Source: Gammaproteobacteria bacterium (lineage in GTDB: Bacteria > Pseudomonadota > Gammaproteobacteria > Legionellales > Legionellaceae). Taken from it: a stretch of 50,820 nt of DNA. The stretch spans positions 1 to 50,820 of the forward strand of contig JABDAB010000009.1 in NCBI GenBank assembly GCA_013289415.1, given 5' to 3'. Position 1 is the first letter of the stretch, and each line of letters begins with the position of its first letter. The notes below the pieces were generated by a model. The model saw only the letters and a program-made list of their open reading frames with translations. It did not search any database and was not told the DNA's origin. Below are positions 8,134-18,100 of this stretch, piece by piece. Both the position numbers and the translations under genes were made by a program.

Positions 8134-8308
8134 GAACTGCTCGTAGGGTGATATTGACGCTCGGAGAACGGTCAGATTTGAGCGCATCTTGAACGAAAAC
8201 GATTTCGAAAAAGCGCAGCATACATAGGTATGTGAGCATTTTTCGAAATCGTTTTCGTTCAAGATGCGCCAAATATGGCCGTTCCTTGCTACGGAGCGAG
8301 TAGTTACC
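8131..8308. repeat. MITE-like inverted repeat (long copy)
   Basis: The inner arms 8182-8214 and 8236-8269 are almost perfect reverse complements, built around GAACGAAAACGATTTCGAAA, with a further CATAC/GTATG stem at the apex. The outer parts pair imperfectly: AACTGCTCG near 8135 with CGAGTAGTT near 8297, and GAACGGTCAGATTT with AAATATGGCCGTTC. A shortened copy lacking the inner 122 bases is at 45080-45132. It contains no gene and is interpreted as a non-autonomous mobile repeat. Confidence 0.8.
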
Positions 8309-8326
8309 ATTCGGGCCAAGTTCCAG

Positions 8327-9004
8327 TTACTTTTTTTTGAGTTTAGTTGAGTCATCTGGTTCATTGCCCTCAGCTTTCGGCAAAGCGTCTTTCAGTTTTC
8401 TCATCGACTCTCCTAACTCAGTCGAAGCAGCTTGGTGGTTTTCTGCAAATTCTTCCCTACGTTGACCATGGCGCATGAGATTTTTTGAGTAAAAATAGCC
8501 TACCGGGAGGGTAATGCTAGCTGCTATCACCAGCAGCATGGGAATCACCAGTGGAACCGCGATTGCTGCTGTGATTGTAGCAAGGTAAAATACAACCGTA
8601 CTTATCCCCACTGCCAATGCTTTTCTTTGTTGAACCACGCCGGCATGCTTTTCATCGTCAGCCCGAAATGAATTAAAATTTGATATCAATAAGTTTAGCT
8701 GATTCATATTCTCGGGGGTTGGGTCATCCAAGGCTTTGCCGAGACAGCCTAAAGCTTGAATTGCGTCAGGCTCTGAAAATCTCTGGAATTCCTGTATATT
8801 CTTACGTACATTGATTGCTAACTCATGCAGTTCATCTATAATAGGCTCAAATTTTGTTTCGCTTTTTAATTGTTCTCTAGCATTATTTGTTCTTATTTCA
8901 AGTTTCGTATCAAATTCGTTGAGCAAGCGAATGTAGCCTTGGTGATTGGTTTCAAATAGATTTAGCTTGATTTTTTTATATTCAGTTTTCTGTTTGCTGT
9001 CCAT
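8327..9004 (-). CDS. Unknown two-helix membrane protein with coiled-coil ends
   Basis: I do not recognise this 225-residue protein. The first 120 residues are charged and helical, with heptad-like stretches (LLNEFDTKLEIRTNNAREQLK), and probably form a coiled coil. Two adjacent hydrophobic segments follow (VGISTVVFYLATITAAIAV and PMLLVIAASITLPVGYFY, about residues 130-170), then a charged tail of about 50 residues ending KLKKK. This topology puts both ends on the same side of the membrane. The start is supported by GGGAGAG upstream of the ATG. The layout resembles uncharacterised Legionellales membrane proteins, some of which are secreted effectors; that link is only an inference. Confidence 0.65.
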   Translation of the reverse strand: MDSKQKTEYKKIKLNLFETNHQGYIRLLNEFDTKLEIRTNNAREQLKSETKFEPIIDELHELAINVRKNIQEFQRFSEPDAIQALGCLGKALDDPTPENMNQLNLLISNFNSFRADDEKHAGVVQQRKALAVGISTVVFYLATITAAIAVPLVIPMLLVIAASITLPVGYFYSKNLMRHGQRREEFAENHQAASTELGESMRKLKDALPKAEGNEPDDSTKLKKK

Positions 9005-9084
9005 AGCAATACTCTCCCTGTGATTTAGTAGGTTGGCCTCGGCTCAACACGTGTTTTTTAACATGTCCAAGTTTAAGTATGTAC

Positions 9085-9423
9085 TCACTTCAATAGTTTA
9101 TCAATTCGCGCGGCACAAATAAAATCATTGTGCGATAACCCTTTCAGTGCATGAGTCGAAAATCTCACATGGCAATAATTATATCCTACCTCAAGATCCG
9201 GGTGATGATTTTCAACATTGGCTATCCAGGCAATAGCATTTACAAATGCCATGGTTTCATAAAAGTTTTTAAACGAAAATGATTTTTTAATCTCTTTGCA
9301 CTCTTTTTGTGTGCACCAGTCGTCCGCCAGTTGTGGCATCAAATTAGTCACTTGCTCAGGCGTTAATGCGGCGCCAATCCCTTCGCAGGATTCACAATGC
9401 CTGCTGCTTAAATCACTTTTCAT
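9085..9423 (-). CDS. phhB: Pterin-4a-carbinolamine dehydratase
   Basis: PhhB/PCD dehydrates 4a-hydroxytetrahydrobiopterin to recycle the pterin cofactor of aromatic amino acid hydroxylases such as phenylalanine hydroxylase. The 112-residue protein carries the family core: KSFSFKNFYETMAFVNAIAWIA, then ENHHPDLEVGYNYCHVRFSTH and LSHNDFICAARID. The His pair and the following STH histidine are the catalytic set. The upstream ATG at 9450 is rejected: ATG 9423 overlaps the hisC stop by 11 bases and has CAGGGAG eight bases upstream. No phenylalanine hydroxylase gene is visible in the window. Confidence 0.93.
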   Translation of the reverse strand: MKSDLSSRHCESCEGIGAALTPEQVTNLMPQLADDWCTQKECKEIKKSFSFKNFYETMAFVNAIAWIANVENHHPDLEVGYNYCHVRFSTHALKGLSHNDFICAARIDKLLK

Positions 9424-10540
9424 GGTGTAACTCCCTGGATAATTTATCAAGAAAACGGTGGTTTTGCTCCCGAGTACCTATGGTCACTCGTAAATAATTA
9501 TTTAAACCATACGGGTGCAGGGGACGAACAATGATGCCATAGTCTTGCAAGCCCTGATATACACGCAGGCCATCAATTTTACAATTTACAGTAATGAAAT
9601 TCCCTGCTGTTGGAAAATGTGATAAACCCAACGCAGTGAGTCCGTGTTGCATCTGTTTTATACCCTGTTCATTAAGTAGTACAGTGTTCTGAATAAATGT
9701 ATCGTCATCCAGTGCCGCGAAACCTGCCGTCAAAGCTGCAATGTTAACCACGAAGGGTAACTGAATGCGGTACAGAAGGGCTGTGATCTGTGGATTGGCG
9801 ATGGCATATCCTAATCGTAAGCCTGCCAGACCATATGCTTTGGAAAACGTACGTGTAATGACCAGATTCGGATATTTTTTTAATAAATCTATTGATGCTA
9901 TTGTTGGGCCAAGGTCCAACCTACTTGAGTATTCAAAATACGCCTCATCCAGTACAAAAATGGTTGTTTCGGGAATGTTAACTAAAAGACGTTTGATCTC
10001 TTCAGGATTGACCAGTAAACCGGTTGGATTATTAGGATTAGCCATAAAAATCAGCGCGGTTTTTTCATTGCAAGCACTAATCATGGCATCTACATCCACG
10101 ACAAAATTTGTTTTCACGGCCGTACTCACCACCGGAATGCCCAATGTTTTAGCCTGAATGGCATAGGAGCTAAAGGCATAATCATGAATCAATATATGTT
10201 TTTCATTATGCAAGGCAAAACAGGTGAGCAGCGAACAAAATAAGGAGTCGGATCCATTGCCTAGGGTAATCATCTCTAGATTTACACCCAATTTAACAGC
10301 CAGTTTGTTTCGTAATGGATGATTGACCGACATTGGGTAGGTCGCAATTTTCTGTCCTGTTAAATCGGCCAGTGCCTGCATCACAAGCGGGCTGCATCCC
10401 AATGGATTTTCATTGCTAGCCAGTTTAATAATATCAGTAAGACCTTTTTCGCTCGCTAGTTCTTCTGATGATTTTCCTGGTCTGTAAGGAACCAGATTGC
10501 GGATATCAGCATGAGGTAGTTGATCATAATCACAAGGCAT
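9413..10540 (-). CDS. hisC: Histidinol-phosphate aminotransferase (HisC family)
   Basis: A pyridoxal-phosphate enzyme of aminotransferase fold type I, about 375 residues. HisC converts imidazole-acetol phosphate and glutamate to histidinol phosphate and often also acts on aromatic amino acids. Visible motifs are KLASNENPLGCSPLV at the N-terminus, GNGSDSLF, FMANPNNPTG, VLDEAYFEY and TRTFSKAYGLAGLRLGY with the PLP-binding lysine in SKAYG. No other his genes are present. Its overlap with phhB, a partner of aromatic amino acid metabolism, suggests that the physiological substrate may be an aromatic amino acid. Start 10540 is chosen (GGAG 10 bases upstream) over 10567. Confidence 0.9.
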   Translation of the reverse strand: MPCDYDQLPHADIRNLVPYRPGKSSEELASEKGLTDIIKLASNENPLGCSPLVMQALADLTGQKIATYPMSVNHPLRNKLAVKLGVNLEMITLGNGSDSLFCSLLTCFALHNEKHILIHDYAFSSYAIQAKTLGIPVVSTAVKTNFVVDVDAMISACNEKTALIFMANPNNPTGLLVNPEEIKRLLVNIPETTIFVLDEAYFEYSSRLDLGPTIASIDLLKKYPNLVITRTFSKAYGLAGLRLGYAIANPQITALLYRIQLPFVVNIAALTAGFAALDDDTFIQNTVLLNEQGIKQMQHGLTALGLSHFPTAGNFITVNCKIDGLRVYQGLQDYGIIVRPLHPYGLNNYLRVTIGTREQNHRFLDKLSRELHHEK

Positions 10541-10634
10541 GTTCAACTCCAAAAATGAATGAAACATTTCTTATGGTTACATAAATTGATAATATTCACC
10601 AGAATTCAGGTTGCATTTGTGACATGTTAGAACT

Positions 10635-10850
10635 TGCTAGTGGGTCCTTCTCCCTTTGGGAGAAGGTGCCCGACAGGGCGGATGAGGGTGTCTAAAACAA
10701 AAAATACAGATCATTTGATTGAAAAAAACGGTTCTCGCCTGTGTTAAAAAGTGATGGATCAAATATACAAACATGTCGGTTGTGTTGTTTGATACACCCT
10801 CATCCGCCCTGTCGGGCACCTTCTCCCAAAGGGAGAAGGACCCACTAGCA
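10635..10850. mobile_element. 216-bp element with 57-bp perfect terminal inverted repeats
   Basis: The segments 10635-10691 and 10794-10850 are exact reverse complements over 57 bases, enclosing 102 bases with no gene. Each arm contains two smaller palindromes, CCTTCTCCC-TTT-GGGAGAAGG and GCCC-GACA-GGGC. The TCCGCCCTGTCGGGCACCTT motif is similar to REP-like units widespread in proteobacteria. The structure fits two inverted REP units or a MITE. No clear target-site duplication was seen. It fills most of the gap between hisC and the transporter gene. Confidence 0.85.
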
Positions 10851-10860
10851 TGCTGAATAG

Positions 10861-12240
10861 TTACGTTTTATCATTTCTTTTCGCCAAACACCACGGCACT
10901 AACACAAAAATAATCATTCCGCCAACAAGGAAAGCTTCAAAAAAGGCGACGTTATCAATTGGAATTTGTGTGGGAGGTACGAATCCAATCATGATGGTCG
11001 CAAGGCAACAGATAAGCCCAGTCCCGGCAACAATCCACATTCCCCAATTGCCTCCTGGAATTCTGTAAGCTCTATGTTGATCAGGCCGGCTGTAGCGCAA
11101 TTTGATTGCGGCGGCAAACATAAAAATATAGGCCAGCAAGGCGAGCTGTGCGCACATATCACTTAAAATCCAATAGGCGGCGTTAATCGAGTCTACAAAA
11201 ATAATCACTGTGCTGAGCATGGTGAAAATCACGCCTTGCGTCATCAGAATAACCGTTGGAGCGCCGTGGCGGTTCATGTGTGAAAATTGCTGCGGTAGGC
11301 AGCCATCATTGGCTGAGACCAGAAGACCTTTAGTGGGACCGATGATCCAGGCTGCAAGACAGCTGACACCACCTAAAATAATCAGGCCTGCTGTTACTAG
11401 GGTCATCCAGGGCATGTGGTAGGCGTTGAAAAATATGGCATAAGCATCAATGAAGCCTGATACAACACTTAGTGCATCGTTAGGCACTACAATGACAATG
11501 GCCAGTGACCCCAGTACTAACGTAGCAAATATAATGATGGTTGACCAAACCAGTGCACGTGGGTAATCACGTTGTGGATTTTTGACTTCTTCTGCATGAA
11601 TGGCTGACATTTCCATGCCTAGCAAGCCAAACAATACGGCAGAAAATAACGATAAATTGCCTAGTGAACTGAAATCAGGTAACCAGGATGTAGCGTGGCT
11701 AATTTGAATGGGACGACCTTGAATTATCCAGATTAACCCTAGAATGGCGATGCCTGCCATGGGCAAAATGGTACCTAGCGTGGCGCCCAGGATGCTGATT
11801 AAGCTGGACACTCTCATGCCAAAGCAATTGAGTAAGGTAAACAACCAAAACAGGCCTACAATAGTGCCCCACAGATAATAGCGATTGTTTGCCAGTTCGG
11901 GTGCAAACAGATAAGCCAGCGTCGCGGCAATGAACGCAAGAATAGTGGGATACCAGACCACATTGTAAATCCACTGTAACCAGATGGTAATAAACGCAGC
12001 ACGCCGGCCAAACGCTTCACGTACCCAAACATAAATGCCACCGGTGTTTGGATACGCCGTGGCTAATTCTGCGGCAACTAGGGCTACGGGAATAAAAAAT
12101 GCAAATGCTGCAACCATGTAGTAGGAGACTAGTGAAAGACCCAGTTTTGCAGTAATGGGCAATGTACGAAGGCTATCTACAGCAATTACGTTAATCATCA
12201 CCAAGGAAAAAACACTCAAGACTTTTTTAGGAGGATTCAT
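10861..12240 (-). CDS. APC-superfamily amino acid transporter (GadC-like)
   Basis: A 459-residue inner-membrane protein with about 12 hydrophobic helices. It opens with the APC-family helix 1 region (VFSLVMINVIAVDSLRTLP) and has AELATAYPNTGGIYVWVREAFG in helix 2, the conserved substrate and scaffold motif of amino acid permeases. It also has GMEMSAIHAEEVKNPQRDYPRA, typical of the glutamate:GABA antiporter and related exchangers. The likely substrate is an amino acid or its decarboxylation product; the exact one cannot be read from the sequence. It lies 70 bases downstream of acnA on the same strand, but a GC-rich palindrome between them argues for separate transcripts. Confidence 0.85.
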   Translation of the reverse strand: MNPPKKVLSVFSLVMINVIAVDSLRTLPITAKLGLSLVSYYMVAAFAFFIPVALVAAELATAYPNTGGIYVWVREAFGRRAAFITIWLQWIYNVVWYPTILAFIAATLAYLFAPELANNRYYLWGTIVGLFWLFTLLNCFGMRVSSLISILGATLGTILPMAGIAILGLIWIIQGRPIQISHATSWLPDFSSLGNLSLFSAVLFGLLGMEMSAIHAEEVKNPQRDYPRALVWSTIIIFATLVLGSLAIVIVVPNDALSVVSGFIDAYAIFFNAYHMPWMTLVTAGLIILGGVSCLAAWIIGPTKGLLVSANDGCLPQQFSHMNRHGAPTVILMTQGVIFTMLSTVIIFVDSINAAYWILSDMCAQLALLAYIFMFAAAIKLRYSRPDQHRAYRIPGGNWGMWIVAGTGLICCLATIMIGFVPPTQIPIDNVAFFEAFLVGGMIIFVLVPWCLAKRNDKT

Positions 12241-12263
12241 TTGATATCCTTAATTAATGGAAA

Positions 12264-12283
12264 GGGCGAGCGGCCGCTCGCCC
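12264..12283. repeat. 20-bp GC-rich perfect palindrome
   Basis: GGGCGAGCGGCCGCTCGCCC is its own reverse complement and is followed by CTACA. It lies between acnA and the transporter gene on the minus strand. It may terminate acnA transcription or be a solo REP-type unit; there is no clear T-run on the minus strand. Confidence 0.65.
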
Positions 12284-12307
12284 CTACAATACGGTCGCAA
12301 AGACGAG

Positions 12308-14980
12308 TTATTTCAAATTCCGCAACACATATTGCAAAATGCCACCGTGACGGTAATATTCAATTTCATTGGCAGTATCTATACGACAGATAACATCAAT
12401 TTTTTTCTCACTGCCATCTTTGTATGTGATAGTTACAGGTAACTTTTCACTGGGTTTCAAGTGGTCATTTACGGCAATGCTGATACGTTCACTGCCATCA
12501 AGTTTCAGGGTGTTTCTAGTCGTGCCTTCCTGAAACTGCAAGGGTAATACGCCCATGCCAATTAAATTCGAGCGATGAATGCGCTCAAAACTTTCAGTAA
12601 TGACAGCCTTAACACCCAGCAGGTTTGTACCTTTAGCCGCCCAATCGCGTGAAGATCCAGTACCATATTCTTTTCCTGCAATCACAACCAATTCCTGATG
12701 AGCCATTTGATATAGCATGGCGGCATCATAAATCGACATGGTTTCATCGGTGGGAATATAACGGGTAAAACCGCCTGTAATGTCAGGTGTCATTTCATTG
12801 CGAATACGAATATTTGCAAATGTCCCGCGCATCATTACATGGTGATTGCCTCGTCGCGAACCATACGAGTTAAAATCAGCTTCAGCCACGCCTTTGGATT
12901 CCAGATACAATCCTGCTGGTGAACTGGCCTTGATAGAACCCGCCGGAGAAATATGATCAGTGGTAATCGAATCGCCCAACAGTGCTAGAATATAAGCATC
13001 CTTGATGGGTTTAATGGGTTGAGGTTTTGCAGCCATGTTTTGGAAAAAAGGGGGGTGCTGAATATAAGTGGAATTTTCATCCCAATCGTATGTCGTGCCA
13101 CTGCCGGTTTTAATCGCCTGCCACTCAGCATCACCCGTGAACACTTCAGCGTATTCTTTTCGGAACATGCCACCCGTAACTTTAGCCACTTCGGTTGCTA
13201 CTTCAATATTAGTTGGCCAAATGTCTTTCAGATAAACGTTATTGCCATCTTTATCTTGGCCAATAGGATCGTGATTCAAATCAATGCAGGTAGTACCACA
13301 TAAGGCGTATGCGACAACCAATGGAGGCGATGCCAACCAATTCGCACGAACCTGGGGATGAACGCGACCTTCAAAGTTACGGTTACCTGACAAAACGGAG
13401 CACACGACCAGATCATTATCTGTCACACTGTGAGCAATGGCATCTGGCAGGGGGCCTGAGTTGCCAATGCACGTGGTGCAACCATAACCCACTAAATTAA
13501 AACCCAGCTGATCAAGGTATGTTTGCAAACCGGCATACTTTAAATAATCAGTCACCACTTTTGACCCTGGAGCCAAAGATGATTTTACCCAAGGCTTGCG
13601 TTGCAAACCTTTTTCCAATGCTTTTTTGGCCACAAGACCCGCCGCCATCAATACGCTGGGGTTTGATGTGTTGGTGCAGCTGGTGATGGCCGCAATAACA
13701 ACATCTCCGTGGTGCAATTCAAAATCATGATTTTTGACAGGAAATGCTTTGTCCTGCTCGGCTTTTTTGCCTGACTCGATAAGAAAAGCATCAAATTCTA
13801 CTGGCAATGTTTTCAGAGTGACTTTATCTTGCGGGCGTTTTGGACCTGCCAGAGAAGGCTCAATGCTGCCAAGATCAAGGCTCATGCTGTCAGTGAAAAT
13901 GGGATCTTCACTGTCTTTGTCATACCACATGCCCTGAGCTTTGCTATACGCTTCAACCAGTGCAATGGTGTGTTCATCACGACCGGTTAATTTCAGGTAA
14001 CGCAGCGTTTCTTTATCGACCGGGAAAAACCCGCACGTCGCGCCGTATTCAGGCGCCATGTTAGAAATGGTCGCTCGATCTGCCAGTGGAAGTTCGGCAA
14101 GACCTGGGCCATAGAATTCAACAAATTTACCGACAACGCCTTTTTTGCGCAGCATTTGTGTGACAGTTAGCACGAGATCGGTAGCGGTAATGCCTTCGGG
14201 CAATTTACCCAGCAGTTTAAATCCAACCACTTCAGGAATTAGCATCGATACAGGTTGGCCTAGCATGGCCGCTTCAGCTTCAATTCCGCCAACACCCCAA
14301 CCCAGAATACCTAATGCATTGATCATGGTTGTGTGTGAATCTGTACCGACCAGTGTATCAGGGTAGGCATAGGAAACACCGTTATGTTCACTGCTCCAAA
14401 CGGTTTTACCCAGATACTCCAGATTGACCTGATGGCAAATACCTGTGCCCGGTGGAACCACTTGAAAGTTGGCAAATGCCTTTTGACCCCAGCGCAAGAA
14501 TTCATAGCGCTCATTGTTGCGTTCCATTTCAATGGATGTATTGACCTTCATGGAGTCCGGTGTAGCAAATTTATCCACCATGATGGAATGGTCAATGACC
14601 AAATCAACCGGTGACAGTGGAGATATTTTATCTGGATTCCCCCCCATTTTTTCAACAGCAGTCCGCATGGCAGCCAAATCAACAACCGCAGGCACACCGG
14701 TAAAGTCTTGCATTAATACGCGAGTTGGCCGATAAGCGATTTCATGGTCAGATGTTTTGGTTTTGAGCCAGTTGGCAATGGCTTGGATGTCGTGGGTAGT
14801 TACCGTTGAACCATCTTCAAAGCGCAATAAATTTTCAAACAGGACTTTAAGCGAGTAGGGGAGTCGGCTGATCCCTTTGAAATGATTCTGCTCGGCTGTC
14901 TTGAGACTATAATAATGGTATGATTTACCGTTTACGTGTAACTGTGCTTTCGTGGAAAGACTGTCTTGACCAACTTGCAT
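12308..14980 (-). CDS. acnA: Aconitate hydratase A
   Basis: AcnA interconverts citrate and isocitrate through cis-aconitate in the TCA cycle, using a [4Fe-4S] cluster. From ATG 14980 the protein is 890 residues, matching E. coli AcnA (891). The cluster cysteines are seen in [12 protein letters not shown] and [13 protein letters not shown]. Other hallmarks are [33 protein letters not shown] and the C-terminal swivel domain with [13 protein letters not shown]. The upstream in-frame start at 15037 is rejected because AGGAG lies eight bases before 14980 and the extra 19 residues are not found in the family. Confidence 0.97.
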   Translation of the reverse strand: MQVGQDSLSTKAQLHVNGKSYHYYSLKTAEQNHFKGISRLPYSLKVLFENLLRFEDGSTVTTHDIQAIANWLKTKTSDHEIAYRPTRVLMQDFTGVPAVVDLAAMRTAVEKMGGNPDKISPLSPVDLVIDHSIMVDKFATPDSMKVNTSIEMERNNERYEFLRWGQKAFANFQVVPPGTGICHQVNLEYLGKTVWSSEHNGVSYAYPDTLVGTDSHTTMINALGILGWGVGGIEAEAAMLGQPVSMLIPEVVGFKLLGKLPEGITATDLVLTVTQMLRKKGVVGKFVEFYGPGLAELPLADRATISNMAPEYGATCGFFPVDKETLRYLKLTGRDEHTIALVEAYSKAQGMWYDKDSEDPIFTDSMSLDLGSIEPSLAGPKRPQDKVTLKTLPVEFDAFLIESGKKAEQDKAFPVKNHDFELHHGDVVIAAITSCTNTSNPSVLMAAGLVAKKALEKGLQRKPWVKSSLAPGSKVVTDYLKYAGLQTYLDQLGFNLVGYGCTTCIGNSGPLPDAIAHSVTDNDLVVCSVLSGNRNFEGRVHPQVRANWLASPPLVVAYALCGTTCIDLNHDPIGQDKDGNNVYLKDIWPTNIEVATEVAKVTGGMFRKEYAEVFTGDAEWQAIKTGSGTTYDWDENSTYIQHPPFFQNMAAKPQPIKPIKDAYILALLGDSITTDHISPAGSIKASSPAGLYLESKGVAEADFNSYGSRRGNHHVMMRGTFANIRIRNEMTPDITGGFTRYIPTDETMSIYDAAMLYQMAHQELVVIAGKEYGTGSSRDWAAKGTNLLGVKAVITESFERIHRSNLIGMGVLPLQFQEGTTRNTLKLDGSERISIAVNDHLKPSEKLPVTITYKDGSEKKIDVICRIDTANEIEYYRHGGILQYVLRNLK

Positions 14981-15072
14981 GATGTCGACTCCTGAAATCA
15001 AAAATCTAATGATAGCTGAAAATCGGCAAATATTCATGGGGTTTGTTATTCACCCGGAATTGAGTTAATACA

Positions 15073-15100
15073 TTGCAAAAAGTCGCTCATAAACTATACT
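15073..15100 (+). promoter_or_regulatory. Promoter of the large ankyrin-like gene
   Basis: TTGCAA (15073-15078) and TATACT (15095-15100) are 16 bases apart. Transcription starting near 15107 would give a leader of about 19 bases containing the AGGAG at 15113-15117. The region is divergent with acnA, whose leader overlaps it. Confidence 0.6.
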
Positions 15101-15125
15101 CTATGAAAAGATAGGAGACATGCAC

Positions 15126-18100
15126 ATGCTTTCATTTCGTTCCGAAGCGCAGCGTCAAGCGCACCCTGAAGCCCGCCTTATCCCAGTGATTGTCTGGAAT
15201 ACTTTTTTTAAACAAGGCCTGAGCGACGAAATTATCCAGCTCATGAAACAAGGACGCGGACCTTTTGATTCGGATTCGGTGAAACATGATCCCGCTACAT
15301 GGCTTGCCTTTGCCTACAGCCATCCAGAACTCGACGATACCGCCTTGATCGAGGCGGCCAATCAAATGCAACTGCCCGCAGCCGAGCAATTACGGCTCAG
15401 TGCAGCCTTGGGTCGTGCCTCTTTGTTTGATCGCCTCTACGATGGTTTCGATAAAACATACCTGTTAACCTTGCTCGAAGCCAATCAGTATGAGATTTTT
15501 CGTATCGCCGCACGCTTAGGCCATCAGCCTATCCTGCAAAAAATATTTGATTTTAAAAATCCCTCCGCTCAAGCCGGTAAAGAAGTACTCACCTCCCTTG
15601 CTATCGCCTTGGTTTCAGCAGGATTAATGGAGCTTCCCTCCTATTTCGGCTTTCTTGGTCTTGCCATGGAGGCTATACGCCCAGCGTTAACACTTCCTCT
15701 CACGAATATGCTGGAATCACCGCTAAACGAGCAAGCCATTGCAGCAGCATTGCATGAGGTAACAGAACAAAAAGAAACCACACTATTGGCAACTCTTTTA
15801 GCCATCGCGCCCGATAAAACCCTAAAAATCATTGCAGCGCATGACTATCAATTCCTTCATGAGGCGGCTAATAAAGAAAATTGGCCTCTGGTTGAGATGA
15901 TCTTCGACCATAGCGAAAATCATACGATAGACATGCTGACCTCTCATTTTCATCAACTGCTTAAACATAAGAGCCTTGATTTAAATAACATCTTAAAAAA
16001 AGCAATACCTCGCGCATTTAACGAAGCCATAAAAAGTCAACGTTTTTTAAAGATGATTCACCTTTTAAACAGTCTCTCGCCTGAAGAAGCAATCACATTA
16101 ATTAAACAAAATAACCATGAAGCATTGATTGTGGCTATTGCTCATAACTACATAAGCCTTATTTTTACAATAGAACACTACCTTGATATTGATAAAATGC
16201 TAGACGACGGCGACCTGACACTCTTTAAAAACCCACTCATTGCTCATTATTATCATCAAAAAATTAACGAACGCCTCATTAAATCAATCCTTGATGGCGA
16301 TATTGTTCGCATGAAAAAATACGCTGAAATATGCATCGACAAAGAAAAAATACTGGTTGACTATCGCCATACACAACAAGGTATATTGTGGGGTTTTTTT
16401 GGAAGCTATGAGTACAATATTCTCATGAAAATCGAGGGGAAAAATCGTAAGAACATGATCATTGCTTTACTAGAATCAGTACCCAACAAAGCACAGGAAT
16501 TAATTTTATACAGATCCTCATCTTGCCCATCCATGTTAAGAGAGGCGTATAAGGGTAATCAAACCAAATTACTCACGGCTTACTTTCCTTATGTTTTTTC
16601 AGATATTGCCAATGACCCAAACTACTCTGACATAACAATCTTCTTTATTAATCAACAAATCAGTCGGCTTCGAACAAACCCACAAGAGATTCAGCAGATT
16701 GTTCTAAACGAAAAAACCGTTAAACTGAATTTATCGATCATGCTTCGTTTAATCTCAGAAAAAAACAGACAAGCTGATTTTAATTTTTTATTTCATATCC
16801 CTACGCTCAAGACAATGCTTGGTGATAATCCAGAACCGTTTTTTCGCGCAGCTTATCAAGCGAATAACACAGCGGTCATCCATCAACTGTGTAGGATCCT
16901 ATTTGTTTTAAAAAAAGCAAATGAGAGTTGTTTTTATTCACTTCTGGGTGAGGCAGCAGAGGCCAATACCGTGCTCACCCTTTTTAACTATGCCAAAGAT
17001 AAGAAAAAACTGCTTTCACATGATAAATATAAACCCATCTACACAAACATTCGCCAGGGAAATGTTAACGTTCTGAAGACGATGTTTGATTATACCAACG
17101 ATAAAACGCTCGATATTCTTCAGAAAAACAACTATGAAGCTTTCTCATGGGGCCCTCTATCCACTGAAATGTTTGAATTATTAAGCGGCTATCTTGATCC
17201 CATTCAAACACAGCAGATGCTTCAAGCATGGGAGTACAGTGTCTTTCGTAATGCCGTTAAAGCAGGCAATCTCGCGTTAGTTAACCAGATCATCCCCCTG
17301 ATTCCTCCCGAAAACCGAGAAGACATGCTTGAGACGTATGATTACGCGGCTTTTTTTAGCGCATGTGGGCAAGACAATGGACCTCTGTTTACCCGAGTAA
17401 TGGAACTCGTGTCATCGACAAAGACGCTAAAAAGCATGCTGACCAAGCATGATTATCGGGCATTTTATCTCGCCGCAGAGGGAAACACGGCCGTATTCGA
17501 GCAATTGCTACAAGACAAATATTGGCAATATCTGCCTCAAGATCAGGTCTCAGCCATCATTCATTCAAACCATGATGCCTCTTTTAGAGAAGCTGCTTCA
17601 TCTGGAAATCTTTGGGTCGTTAATCGACTGCTCGCGCTCACCACGACCTCAGAGAAACTAAATAGCATGCTTTCCGCATGTGATTTCGAGGCGTTCAACC
17701 GAACGCAGAATACAGAAATACGAAAAAAACTTCTCCCCTTTCTACCCGTGTTTATCCACGCAGAATCACATGACAGCGAATACCGCAACGATGTGCGGCC
17801 CTTTGTTGATCAGCAACTAATCCTGCTTCATCAGAAAATGAGCACTTTTGAGTACCAAAACCCTCATGGGGTCTTTGATCTTCCTTCCGAAGAGGCAACC
17901 TTTGCTTTTTATATGTTAAGACATTTAATTCGTCGCAATGATCGAAACTTGGAAGATAATATTCGGTTTCTCTTGAACATCCCTGCGGTGAAAGCGTTGG
18001 TTCATCAAGAAGTCACGCCTGGTCGCCCCAATGAATTATTCGAATTAGCGATGACAACAAACAATCAGCAGGCCGTCAGCCTTCTTCTAACGATTCCTGA

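Noticed and set aside
8035..8364. Minus-strand reading frame of 109 codons across the secF end and the MITE
   Set aside because: It is the antisense of secF plus a repeat and has no ribosome-binding site or family resemblance.
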